Origin: Labilibaculum sp.
Lineage (GTDB): Bacteria > Bacteroidota > Bacteroidia > Bacteroidales > Marinifilaceae
Reading direction: 5' to 3'
DNA: 16,070 nucleotides
Assembly: GCA_016743925.1 (NCBI GenBank)
Contig: JADGFH010000046.1
Span: forward strand, 1-16,070
Shown here: positions 1 through 8,289 of the stretch, one piece after another
How the letters are laid out: each line of letters starts with the position of its first letter
Numbering within the stretch: the first letter of the stretch is position 1
Notes under the pieces: generated by a model
What the model was told of the DNA's origin: nothing
What the model saw: the letters and a program-made list of their open reading frames with translations, nothing else
Database searches by the model: none
Program-made: the position numbers and the translations under genes

Positions 1-1513
1 ATAATTGCCATTTCCCTTTAGGAAATTTCACCATTCTTGTTCGGGCCTTATTTTCAATTACTGGTGCAACCAAAATATTATCACCCAGCATAAATTGATC
101 GTGCATTTTTGCAAATCCCTGCTGTGGATAATTATACTCCATTGGTCGCATTATTGGCTCACCTGTTTTTGCGGCTTTTTTCGCTAACTCAAGAATATAA
201 TCTTTATACTGCTGACGAATATCTATTGCTTTTTTAACTGCCGCTAAATTCGTTTTATCCAATATTCGCCATGGTGCTACCGAAAATTGCATCATCGGCA
301 TTAAAGCATGACATTGTGCTGAACGAACGATTAACTCTTGGTCGATAACAGCACCATCTAAGAATGATTTAAACTGACCTCCACCAATCATATCAGGACA
401 AGAAAAAGGATATCCCATAATACCTTCAACTAACATTTGTGGTATTAGCATATTTAAATGATCCCAACTATGATCCTTATCATGCAGACGTTCGGCCAAA
501 GGTTGTCCTCCCATTTTCCACATAGCCCGATATTCATTCAATGGGAAATCTAAACCTATTTCGCCATACAAACGAGAATGATCGTTAGGCGATAATCCGT
601 TTAAGTTAACATCTCCTGTATAAAAGCGTGCATCTCCTGCATCCAATTTAAAACCATCTACATCGTAAACATCTACCAAACGTTGCAATTCTGCTTTAAA
701 CCAATTCTGCGCTTTCGGATTAGATAGATCAAGCAAAGCACTAACACCATTCCACCAACGGATCATTGCCGTTTGCCCTGAATTGTCTTTTAGAAAATAT
801 CCTTTGCTATCCAATTCACGATACACATCACAATCAGGACTCACAAACGGACATACCCACAACATGACTTTATAGCCCATGTCGTGTAATTCGTCCATCA
901 TGGCTTTCGGATCATCAAATCTTCCTTCATGAAAATTCCATTTCCCATAATCTTCTTGCCAATTGTCATCGATCATTAAAACTCCTGCTGGATAATCATT
1001 ATTCTTAATGTCATGAGCATATTTTAAGATGTCCTTCTGATTTTGATCATACATCAGCTCTATCCAAGTATTGTATTGAGGAGCAGTAAATAGTAATTCA
1101 TCAGGCATTTTTCCTGAAGCAGGAAAATAGTTCTTACTTGCAAATTTAAAGCCTTCAGGTAGTCCACCACTTACCTTATCTTGAAATATTTTATCGCGAC
1201 TAGATATGATTAATTTATTATTTGTATTTTTTATTTTCAGAGGTTGTTCGCTCCAAATAACATCACCTTGATCTGATAAAACAAGTGGTTGCACTTGATT
1301 ACCAAAACCATTTCCCCAGGTATCAAATTCTAACTCTTCATTAAATGGCATTTTGTGGCCCTGTCCAATCAAACCCATCCACCAATTGCTCCCATTCTCT
1401 TTCTTTATCTCTATTGAATGAGAAATAGTATCCTGTCCATTCACTATGGAAACGGAGAATAACAACAAAATAAACAATCCTACACTTCGATTCATTTTCA
1501 TAAAGTTCTTCAT
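1..1513 (-). CDS. Secreted glycoside hydrolase family 31 protein, MYORG-like branch (3' end beyond window)
   Basis: This is a predicted retaining exo-alpha-glycosidase of family GH31; 504 residues are visible before the left edge. Residues 1-27 form a signal peptide (basic start, hydrophobic VGLFILLLFSVSI, then NGQ), so it acts in the periplasm or at the surface. A short N-terminal beta-domain (about 28-140) precedes the TIM barrel, which has IDDNWQ (181-186), WVCPF (219-223) and WWNG (253-256). FKLDAGD (288-294) gives D291 as the likely nucleophile. HDKDHSWDHL (344-353) aligns with the acid/base region, with D345 the likely acid/base and D347 the alternative. PDMIGGG (373-379) replaces the usual G-x-DIGGF. 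The FK-D-AG and PDM-GG motifs and the short N-terminus recall human MYORG, an alpha-galactosidase, so alpha-galactosidase is a reasonable guess but the substrate is unproven. The start at 1513 is chosen for its signal peptide; an in-frame ATG at 1606 and internal ATGs at 1501 and 1495 also exist. It lies 157 nt after susD, behind a terminator-like hairpin. Confidence 0.9.
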   Translation of the reverse strand, partial: MKNFMKMNRSVGLFILLLFSVSIVNGQDTISHSIEIKKENGSNWWMGLIGQGHKMPFNEELEFDTWGNGFGNQVQPLVLSDQGDVIWSEQPLKIKNTNNKLIISSRDKIFQDKVSGGLPEGFKFASKNYFPASGKMPDELLFTAPQYNTWIELMYDQNQKDILKYAHDIKNNDYPAGVLMIDDNWQEDYGKWNFHEGRFDDPKAMMDELHDMGYKVMLWVCPFVSPDCDVYRELDSKGYFLKDNSGQTAMIRWWNGVSALLDLSNPKAQNWFKAELQRLVDVYDVDGFKLDAGDARFYTGDVNLNGLSPNDHSRLYGEIGLDFPLNEYRAMWKMGGQPLAERLHDKDHSWDHLNMLIPQMLVEGIMGYPFSCPDMIGGGQFKSFLDGAVIDQELIVRSAQCHALMPMMQFSVAPWRILDKTNLAAVKKAIDIRQQYKDYILELAKKAAKTGEPIMRPMEYNYPQQGFAKMHDQFMLGDNILVAPVIENKARTRMVKFPKGKWQL

Positions 1514-1616
1514 TCTTGACGCACTACTCTGCACTTTAATTAACTTACTAATTATCAACGACCATATTGTAAACAATAGCGATAAACTATAACAACAAAT
1601 AGTCATATTATCATAT

Positions 1617-1656
1617 AAAAATAGTTCAAAGAGTAAATAATTCACTCTTTGAACTA
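1617..1656 (-). terminator. Rho-independent terminator/attenuator between susD and the GH31 gene
   Basis: A perfect 13-bp inverted repeat (arms 1622-1634 and 1644-1656) has a 9-nt loop. On the minus strand it is followed directly by TTTTTATAT (1621 downward). It begins 15 nt after the SusD stop codon. The stem is AT-rich, so termination may be partial. It would end the fecR-susC-susD unit or lower transcription into the GH31 gene. Confidence 0.8.
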
Positions 1657-1670
1657 AATCAAAAAACTAA

Positions 1671-3290
1671 CTAATATCCAGGATTTTGGTCTAATCCTGT
1701 GGTTACAGGAACAACACTTTCAGGGATAGGGAAAATTCTTTTGAATTTATCTGTAGACGTTTTTTCTGTCCAAGTATCTTCAAAAGCTCCAAATCTGATC
1801 TGATCTGTTCTTCTCATAAATTCCCAATAAAACTCAAAACTTCTTTCCAAATACACTTCGTTTAATCCTACAGAAGAAAGTCCAAATCCTGCTTTTCTTG
1901 TATTTCTAACTGTATTTACATCAGCCAATGCGCTAGCAGAAACAGGAGAAGCAAGTCGTAAATTCGCTTCAGCTCTCATCAAATAAACATCTGCCAAACG
2001 CAAAATAGATACATCGGTATTGGTAGTTTTACGGCTACCTGCACCTTTATCGTATTCCCATTTTGTTACACGCACACCTGTAGATTGATTCTTTGCAATC
2101 AATTTTACTGCTCTTGTATGATTTGCAAAAGAAAGATCGCGAGTACTTTGAATTGGAATTAAAATAAAATTGCCATCTGAATCCAATTTAAAAGGACTAC
2201 TATTACTTGTTAAGTCTTCTCTTTCAGCTCCATACTGCTGACCTTCTAAAAATCCTCTGTTCAATTGATAATTTTCCGAGCTAATACTAGTTACACTACC
2301 ATCGTTTGGATAATTTTCTTTGTAATAACGAGGATCGGAAGTGTCCCATAAATCAAGAAACTCAGGAAGTGTACATGAACCATCAGATCCACGTATTCCA
2401 GGAGCAGAAAATAAACCACGAGAAACACTTGTACCTGTTACTCTGTTGGCATTATTATCTAGAATATAATCAAATTTTGCAGCAAAAATAATTTCGGAAT
2501 GATTATCATTTGCAGCACTAAACATGCTAAAATAATCACTCGTTAAAGAGTATTTATTGCTCTCAATAATTTCAGTACATAAAGAAATTACTTTTTGCAT
2601 GTCTTCATCCTGAAAATTAAAATTCTCAGCATATCGATCAACATACACAGCCTTATTCAAATACAGTTTAGCCAACAATCCTTTTGCTGCACTTTTTGTC
2701 ATTCTTGAATTATGAGCTGTTTCAGGCAATTTTGGTAGTGCACTTTCCAATAAGGATGCGATTGTTTCAACAGCTTCATTTCCTGATAAAATTATAGGTG
2801 TCGATGAAAAATCAATATTATTGATATCCCTATAAGGAACCTGTCCAAACAAATCCAAAGTTAATGACATGTAATGAGCCAATAATGCCTGTGCTTCCGC
2901 TCTTAATGGACTTGATTCTTCCAATAAACTCATTGTTTGTAAAGAGTTTGAAATTCCTTTCACCAAGTTATTCCATACACCTCTAATTTGTCCATGCTTT
3001 GGAGTCCATGAATGTGTTTGATATTCTTGATAAACGCCATTATCGAACCAGTCACTACCACGAGTTGGTAACATTGCCTCATCCGAAGTATACTCCTGAA
3101 CAGCAAATAAACTCCAAACTAGGTATAAATCTCTCATTACTGCATAGGATGGAGCAAGGAAACTTTCGTCACTTGCATTTCCTAGCAGGTCTTTTCCTAA
3201 GGCTTCATCATAAATTACTTCATCAATATCACATGAAGCAATTGGAGCAAGGAAAAAAATCGCTAATAGTATATATGTTATTTTTTTCAT
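1671..3290 (-). CDS. SusD/RagB-like glycan-binding outer-membrane lipoprotein (left locus)
   Basis: This is the surface lid and ligand-binding partner of the adjacent SusC porin. A lipoprotein signal peptide ends in PIASC, with Cys20 the lipidated residue, and the following DIDE is acidic like known Bacteroidota surface-export signals. The helical SusD-type N-terminal part has tryptophan-rich segments around residues 60-105. The C-terminal RagB/SusD part includes ILRLADVYLMRAEANLR (about 431-447), the classic TPR-like SusD motif, and ends FPIPESVVP...NPGY, also typical. At 539 residues it is normal for the family. It starts 14 nt after the susC stop, so the two are surely co-transcribed and form a SusCD complex. 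The ligand cannot be read from the sequence; the downstream GH31 suggests an alpha-linked glycan. Confidence 0.95.
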   Translation of the reverse strand: MKKITYILLAIFFLAPIASCDIDEVIYDEALGKDLLGNASDESFLAPSYAVMRDLYLVWSLFAVQEYTSDEAMLPTRGSDWFDNGVYQEYQTHSWTPKHGQIRGVWNNLVKGISNSLQTMSLLEESSPLRAEAQALLAHYMSLTLDLFGQVPYRDINNIDFSSTPIILSGNEAVETIASLLESALPKLPETAHNSRMTKSAAKGLLAKLYLNKAVYVDRYAENFNFQDEDMQKVISLCTEIIESNKYSLTSDYFSMFSAANDNHSEIIFAAKFDYILDNNANRVTGTSVSRGLFSAPGIRGSDGSCTLPEFLDLWDTSDPRYYKENYPNDGSVTSISSENYQLNRGFLEGQQYGAEREDLTSNSSPFKLDSDGNFILIPIQSTRDLSFANHTRAVKLIAKNQSTGVRVTKWEYDKGAGSRKTTNTDVSILRLADVYLMRAEANLRLASPVSASALADVNTVRNTRKAGFGLSSVGLNEVYLERSFEFYWEFMRRTDQIRFGAFEDTWTEKTSTDKFKRIFPIPESVVPVTTGLDQNPGY

Positions 3291-3304
3291 GTCTTTATTT
3301 TTTT

Positions 3305-6300
3305 TTAAAATGATACATTCATTCCGAACAAAAATGTTCTTGCCTTAGGATAAGATGCATAGTCGATACCAAAACCAACCCCACTCGTGTTAGATTCAGG
3401 ATCAAAACCACTGTAATCGGTAATTGTGAATAGGTTTTGACCCGTAATATTAAATCTCACGCTATTTAGCCAAGTAATATTCGACACATCTAAATTATAA
3501 CTCAATGTAGCATTGTTTAATCTGAAGAAATCGCCTTTTTCCAAATAGTAATCTGAGGTTTTTGGAGCTTGGGTTGGATTCTCAATTCCACTTAAATAAT
3601 GTTTGCTAATATTAGCACCACTCTGTCCTAGAGTTGCAGCACTAAAATAAGCTCTGGCAGTATTATTAAATACATCAACTCCACTTACTCCATTAAAATT
3701 GGCAGAAAAATCGAAACGTTTGTATTTCATTTTGATGTTGAAGCCATAGGTTACATCAGGTAGAGCATCTCCAACAATTTCGGAATTTTCAGAATACATT
3801 CCGAATCCGTCAGCATCAAATCCTAAGAATCGTTTCATATAAAAAGACCCAATAGATTCTCCATTTTGGAAAGAAATAATATTTTCCCCTGTAACACCGG
3901 GACCACTAATCATACCCGCTTCAATTGGCGTAACTAAGCCTGAAATTTCATTTTTTATAAGAGCCATATTAGCTCCTAAACTCAATTTAAAGTCAGCATT
4001 ATCTATAACGATTGCATTTAATTCTAACTCAATACCAGTATTTTCAATTTCAGTATCTACATTAGTATAAGCTGTTGGTACTGGAGATGGAGCTTCTGTA
4101 GCCAAATTCATAAACAAATCACTGGTTACTTTTTTAAAATAATCAACTGTACCACTCAAACGACCTCCGACTACGGCAAAATCAACACCTAAATTTGTTT
4201 GCGTTGTAGTTTCCCATTTTAAATCAGGATTTGCCGCTCGCGATAATGCAATACCGTTTGTAAATGAACCTTGTTCAAACATAAAACCAGACCATTTACT
4301 ACTTGATAGTGATGATTGAGTAACTTTCCCAGGAATATTCTGATTACCCGTTTGTCCCCATCCCAGTCTTAATTTTAAATTAGTGAAAACATCCAAACTC
4401 TTAATAAATTCTTCTTCACTGATTCTCCATCCTGCAGCAAATGAAGGGAAATAACCATACTGGTTATTATCTCCAAAAACAGAAGATCCATCAGCTCTTA
4501 AAGAAGCTGTTAACAAGTAACGATCTTTGAATCCTAAATTAAAACGACCAAAAAATGATTGTAGCTTACGCTCACTTTTAAATCCACCATAACTTTTCAC
4601 TTCAGAACCAACGCCAGGATTGAAAATCGGATCAATTTCCTGAGTTGAAAATTTACTTGTTGCCAAATAAAATCCTTCATCAGTTAATGTTTGGTAGGAA
4701 TGACCTAATAATCCGGTTACTGATAAAGTATTATCAAACCTATGATTGTATGTTAGGTAATTCTCTAGCAAAATATTTTCATTTTGTGAATTATTAACCT
4801 TAACACGTCCGTCTGGATCCAAATCTGAAACATTAGCATTTAAGCGAACAGTACGCTTTGCATCCAAAGTTTCATAACCAAAATTAATCTTATAATTCAA
4901 TCCTTTAAATAATTTCGCAACACTTGTAAAATTACCTAAGAATCTTTTCGAATTCGTAATATCAGCATATTCGTTAATGTAAACATACGGGTTAGTACCT
5001 GCTCCTGTAGTTGCATTCAATTCGCCATTTGCTTTATAAACTGGTACAGTAGGATTGGCAACTAACATCGCAGTCATTAGGTTACCTGCAGCAGTAGATC
5101 CGCCTCCCAAAGCTTGTCCATTATCTTCCATATTAGCATAGGTCATATTGAATTGCAACTTCAATTTCCCATCAAATGCCTCATGACCAACATTTAATCT
5201 TCCTGTATATTTCGAATGATCTGTTTTTTTAACAATTCCCTCTTGATCCAAATAACTCAAAGATGCATTATAGGTTGAATTATTATCTGAAGATGAACCT
5301 GCAAATGATAAATTATGACTCTGAGTCACAGCTGAACGAAACATTTCATCTTGCCAGTCAATATTTGTGTTTTCATCACTTATATAACTAGCAGGATCTC
5401 TGCCCAAAAGAGGAGCTAATCTAGCTGTTTCAGCCTTGTATTCCTCTGCACTCAATAAATCCATTTTATTGGCAACATTCGAGAAACTCATATAAGTATC
5501 ATAGGTTAAAGAACCTTTCCCTTTTGCTCCTTTTTTGGTTTCAATTAAGATAACTCCATTAGAACCACGAGTACCATAAATTGCCGTAGCAGAAGCATCT
5601 TTTAAAACACTAACACTTTTAATATCTGATGGATTCAAAAAATTCAAAGGATTTTTCGGACGGGTACTTCCAAAATCTCCAAGTCCACCACCACCTGAAG
5701 TTGATGCATTACTCAAAGGCACACCATCCACAACATACAATGGTTCACTACCACTATTTATAGAACTAATACCTCGAATGCTAATTTCCATAGATGATCC
5801 GGGTTCTCCACTTGTACTAGCAACACGCAAACCAGCAACATTACCTTGTAGTAATTGCTGTGGCGAATTAACAACTCCTTTATTAAATTCATCGGTAGTT
5901 AAAGTGTTTACAGCTCCTGTTACATCTGTTTTTTTCTTAACACCGTAACCAATAGCAACAACCTCATCTAAACCGATTGCATCGGTAGTCATCGAAATAT
6001 TAATTTTATTCTGACCTTCGACCAACATTTCTTTTGAAGTCATACCAACAAATGAAAATACAATTACATCATTCGAACCAACTTCAGGAATTGAATAATT
6101 TCCATTGATATCTGTTACCGTTCCTTTTGTTGTACCTTTAACAAAAACAGTAACTCCTGGAAGAAAAACGCCAGCAACATCAGTTACCATTCCAGTTAAA
6201 TTTCTTTTTCCTTCCTGGTTTCCAGATGTTTTTTTTGTTATCGCAATTTCTTTGCCGATGAACTTATATGCAAATTTATTACCTAATACCTTATCTAGGA

Positions 6301-6592
6301 TATCTTTTATATCCGCATTTTTCACATTAACACTTACAATAATCTTGTCGTTTATTCGCTTTGTGTTGTAAAAAAAGCTAAACTCAGTTTGATTCTCTAT
6401 TTTATTAAAAACCTCTTTGAGTTGTACGTCTTTTACATTAAGAGATATCCCTTTTACTTGTATCCCTTTTGCAGCTATTGCTGATGTTGAAAAAACACAA
6501 AGCAACAAAAGCATTGCCATTGTCCTGAAATGCAATAAACTTCTTCCGTTCCTTGTCCGCCACAGAACTGGGAAATTCCACTTTTTTTCCAT
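3305..6592 (-). CDS. SusC/RagA-like TonB-dependent transporter with STN domain (left locus)
   Basis: This is the outer-membrane active transporter that imports oligosaccharides captured by its SusD partner. Domain order: a signal peptide of about 40 residues ending STSAIAA; an STN signalling domain (about 50-120); a carboxypeptidase-D-regulatory-like beta-sandwich (about 131-205, GTVTDINGNYSI); a plug beginning LDEVVAIGYG (208-217), with PLYVVDGVP (284-292) and VLKDASATAIYGTRGSNGV (329-347); then a 22-strand-type barrel ending in the aromatic FGMNVSF. At 1095 residues it is full length. The STN domain normally contacts a FecR-type anti-sigma factor, and such a gene lies immediately upstream. 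The region before the late YGF barrel segment lacks the D-x-N-G-D-G calcium-loop-like motif present in the right-hand SusC. The start at 6592 fits the signal peptide. Pair with SusD is 14 nt downstream. Confidence 0.96.
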   Translation of the reverse strand: MEKKWNFPVLWRTRNGRSLLHFRTMAMLLLLCVFSTSAIAAKGIQVKGISLNVKDVQLKEVFNKIENQTEFSFFYNTKRINDKIIVSVNVKNADIKDILDKVLGNKFAYKFIGKEIAITKKTSGNQEGKRNLTGMVTDVAGVFLPGVTVFVKGTTKGTVTDINGNYSIPEVGSNDVIVFSFVGMTSKEMLVEGQNKINISMTTDAIGLDEVVAIGYGVKKKTDVTGAVNTLTTDEFNKGVVNSPQQLLQGNVAGLRVASTSGEPGSSMEISIRGISSINSGSEPLYVVDGVPLSNASTSGGGGLGDFGSTRPKNPLNFLNPSDIKSVSVLKDASATAIYGTRGSNGVILIETKKGAKGKGSLTYDTYMSFSNVANKMDLLSAEEYKAETARLAPLLGRDPASYISDENTNIDWQDEMFRSAVTQSHNLSFAGSSSDNNSTYNASLSYLDQEGIVKKTDHSKYTGRLNVGHEAFDGKLKLQFNMTYANMEDNGQALGGGSTAAGNLMTAMLVANPTVPVYKANGELNATTGAGTNPYVYINEYADITNSKRFLGNFTSVAKLFKGLNYKINFGYETLDAKRTVRLNANVSDLDPDGRVKVNNSQNENILLENYLTYNHRFDNTLSVTGLLGHSYQTLTDEGFYLATSKFSTQEIDPIFNPGVGSEVKSYGGFKSERKLQSFFGRFNLGFKDRYLLTASLRADGSSVFGDNNQYGYFPSFAAGWRISEEEFIKSLDVFTNLKLRLGWGQTGNQNIPGKVTQSSLSSSKWSGFMFEQGSFTNGIALSRAANPDLKWETTTQTNLGVDFAVVGGRLSGTVDYFKKVTSDLFMNLATEAPSPVPTAYTNVDTEIENTGIELELNAIVIDNADFKLSLGANMALIKNEISGLVTPIEAGMISGPGVTGENIISFQNGESIGSFYMKRFLGFDADGFGMYSENSEIVGDALPDVTYGFNIKMKYKRFDFSANFNGVSGVDVFNNTARAYFSAATLGQSGANISKHYLSGIENPTQAPKTSDYYLEKGDFFRLNNATLSYNLDVSNITWLNSVRFNITGQNLFTITDYSGFDPESNTSGVGFGIDYASYPKARTFLFGMNVSF

Positions 6593-6656
6593 AATTTTAC
6601 AAATTAGTTACAATTAGTGATTAGACTTCCTCAACAGAAGTCAAATTATTATTAAT

Positions 6657-6685
6657 AAGGGAGTTGTTAGAGCAACTCCTTTTTT
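6657..6685. terminator. Hairpin terminator/attenuator between fecR and susC
   Basis: The inverted repeat GGAGTTG (6660-6666) / CAACTCC (6673-6679) extends by A-T and G-U pairs to about 10-11 bp. The plus strand carries a run of six T after it. The minus strand, which carries the genes, reads into CTTATTAATAATAATTT, a weaker U-rich tail. It lies in the 113-nt gap between fecR and susC, fitting separate expression of the low-level regulator and the abundant transporter. I did not find a convincing Bacteroidota promoter (TTTG and TANNTTTG) in the rest of this gap. Confidence 0.6.
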
Positions 6686-6705
6686 CATTTAATTTAACAG
6701 CCACA

Positions 6706-7698
6706 TTAATAGAAATAAACATCTGTTCCTACAATTTCATATTCGATTCCTGCAGATTCCTTCAACACTTCAAGGACATGATAAATAGATCGTTCTGATT
6801 TTATTTTACCCCTTAAATGCAATTCTTTTAAATTCTCTGTTTTGAATGCCACGTTTACTCCATACATTTTTTCAAGCTGAATGGAGATTTCTAGCAAACT
6901 TGCATCAATAAAAATTAATTCTCCCTTATGCCAAGCCGTATACAATTCGGTAGCAATATCCTTCCTTATATCTACTGATGTGCCATTTACAATGGCTTGT
7001 TCGCCTGGTTTCAATATAACTATTGCATTATTCTTACTAACTTCTACAGATCCTTCTTCCAAAGTCACTTTAACCATGTCAAATTCTTCACCGTATGCTT
7101 CTACATTAAATTGAGTTCCTAATGCTTCTATTCCAACTCCATTTGCTTTCACTATAAATGGTAACGATTTATTTTTGGCAACTTTGAAATACCCTTCTCC
7201 TTTTAAATTTACAGTTCTGTTTCTATAACCAAAACCCGAAGAATAAGAAAACTCACTATCACTATTCAACCAAACTTCTGTTCCATCATGCAAACGCAAT
7301 TTAGAGAACTGCCCAATTGGAGCATAAGCTGAAATTGTTTTATCGAATCCAAAACCCCAATATCTATCTACTGCAAAAAAAGATAAGCCTGAAATTAATA
7401 TTGCCAAAAGAAATATTGCTGCATATCGCTGACCAAATTTCACTAACAGTGTTCTACTGTACCATCGAATACTTGTATCAATCGAATCATCCAAATTAAT
7501 ATCATGATGAACACGATCGAGTATCTGAGCAAAATTTACATTTCCATCTTTTTCTTTCTCTTCAACTCGATACCAGTGTTTTTTCATAAACGACATAGTT
7601 TCTACCGATGGAACTTTAGACTCAAGTTTTGTAACGGCCTCAATAAATTCCTGCCGATTACACTTCTCTTCAATATATTTATTTAATATTTTATCCAT
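6706..7698 (-). CDS. FecR-family anti-sigma factor
   Basis: This is an inner-membrane regulator of trans-envelope signalling: the cytoplasmic part holds an ECF sigma factor, and the periplasmic part senses the STN domain of a TonB-dependent transporter. Numbering from the ATG at 7698 (330 residues): an N-terminal cytoplasmic domain (1-90), one membrane helix (about 92-111, YAAIFLLAILISGLSFFAV), a FecR domain (about 125-222) with the hallmarks LRLHDGTEVWLNSDS, LKGEGYF and LGTQFNV, and a DUF4974-type C-terminal domain (about 259-329). I prefer ATG 7698 because MDKILNKYIEE is a typical FecR start; a GTG at 7719 would add seven residues. An AGGAG lies only 2 nt before that GTG, too close to be good. 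The upstream ECF sigma gene usual for such loci is absent. The next gene downstream is an STN-bearing SusC, its expected partner. Confidence 0.93.
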   Translation of the reverse strand: MDKILNKYIEEKCNRQEFIEAVTKLESKVPSVETMSFMKKHWYRVEEKEKDGNVNFAQILDRVHHDINLDDSIDTSIRWYSRTLLVKFGQRYAAIFLLAILISGLSFFAVDRYWGFGFDKTISAYAPIGQFSKLRLHDGTEVWLNSDSEFSYSSGFGYRNRTVNLKGEGYFKVAKNKSLPFIVKANGVGIEALGTQFNVEAYGEEFDMVKVTLEEGSVEVSKNNAIVILKPGEQAIVNGTSVDIRKDIATELYTAWHKGELIFIDASLLEISIQLEKMYGVNVAFKTENLKELHLRGKIKSERSIYHVLEVLKESAGIEYEIVGTDVYFY

Positions 7699-7719
7699 AC
7701 TTGAACTATTAAGTTCCAC

Positions 7720-8253
7720 TTCTCCTGTTTCAATTTTTAATCATTTACTATCAGTAAACGCATAGCTTCGATATTACCCTTACTTAAAATTTTATTTTTT
7801 TTAATGAAAATGTTTCAACCTCAGAATAAATCAACGTATATATCTGAAATTCAATATACTTGCAGATTATTTTATATTTTCATTTTTTAAAAACTTTACG
7901 TTGAGTTATTTTTGAACATTGATTCATCATTACTACAATCGTTAAAATAAAAAAACTCTAAATCAATATAAAAATAGCGATTTCCTAGGTATCCTAACAT
8001 TTTTTTTATCAGTTGATTACTGACAAAATTCACTTTAACCATCAATAGGCAGATTCTATTTTATACCAATGACATCCTCAGCACAATACCCTTGTCAGAG
8101 ATTAACTCCCCTGACACGTTTTGTTTCTGCAAGTTTAACACTTTATCTATCGTGCCAGTTATCATTCAAATTCCTTTAAATTTAATTTATTCTTAATTGA
8201 TCGATATTTAGTATTGCCAATTCTCACCGATCCCCTAATGCAAAATTGAGGGT
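7720..8253. other. Intergenic region without a convincing gene
   Basis: This very AT-rich stretch separates the terminator of the right-hand unit from fecR and should hold the fecR promoter. I translated the minus strand by eye and see no ECF sigma motifs and no long frame. Two tiny minus-strand frames exist: 7896-8000 (34 aa, probably chance) and 8061-8165 (34 aa, preceded by AAAGGA at a good spacing). Inverted repeats are present at 8093-8116 and a short one (TTTACT/AGTAAA, 3-nt loop) near 7744-7758. No match to the full TTTG...TANNTTTG promoter pattern could be defended. Confidence 0.6.
8093..8116. repeat. Imperfect inverted repeat upstream of fecR
   Basis: TGTCAG (8093-8098) pairs with CTGACA (8111-8116), and inner GAG/CTC can pair across a small bulge. 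It has no T-tract in either direction, so it is not an obvious terminator. It could be an operator or RNA leader structure, or chance; it also lies inside the 34-aa frame at 8061-8165. Confidence 0.35.
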
Positions 8254-8289
8254 AAAAAAAAACAGTCTGCAGTAAAATTGCAGACTGTT
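8254..8289 (-). terminator. Strong rho-independent terminator of the right-hand operon
   Basis: A perfect 11-bp stem (AACAGTCTGCA at 8261-8271, TGCAGACTGTT at 8279-8289) has a 7-nt loop. On the minus strand it is followed by an uninterrupted T-run into TTTTTTTAC. It starts 23 nt after the stop codon of the last lipoprotein gene, so it ends that transcript and separates it from fecR. Confidence 0.92.

Noticed and set aside
2999..3313. 104-aa plus-strand open frame antisense to susD
   Set aside because: It lies wholly over a clear SusD coding region, has no family resemblance, and is what the reverse strand of AT-rich coding DNA often yields.
7896..8000. 34-codon minus-strand frame (starts MLGYLGNRYF) between the two loci
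   Set aside because: It has an A-run instead of a ribosome binding site, lies in very AT-rich DNA, is rich in Phe/Tyr/Asn/Asp as expected from random AT-rich sequence, and shows no recognisable motif.
8093..8116. Inverted repeat considered as a terminator for the right-hand operon or for fecR
   Set aside because: It lacks a T-tract on both strands, and the right-hand operon already ends at the much better hairpin at 8254-8289.
7720..8253. Decayed ECF sigma factor gene
   Set aside because: The length is suggestive, but minus-strand frames read by eye show no sigma region 2 or 4 motifs and many stops; this needs a sensitive search rather than a call.
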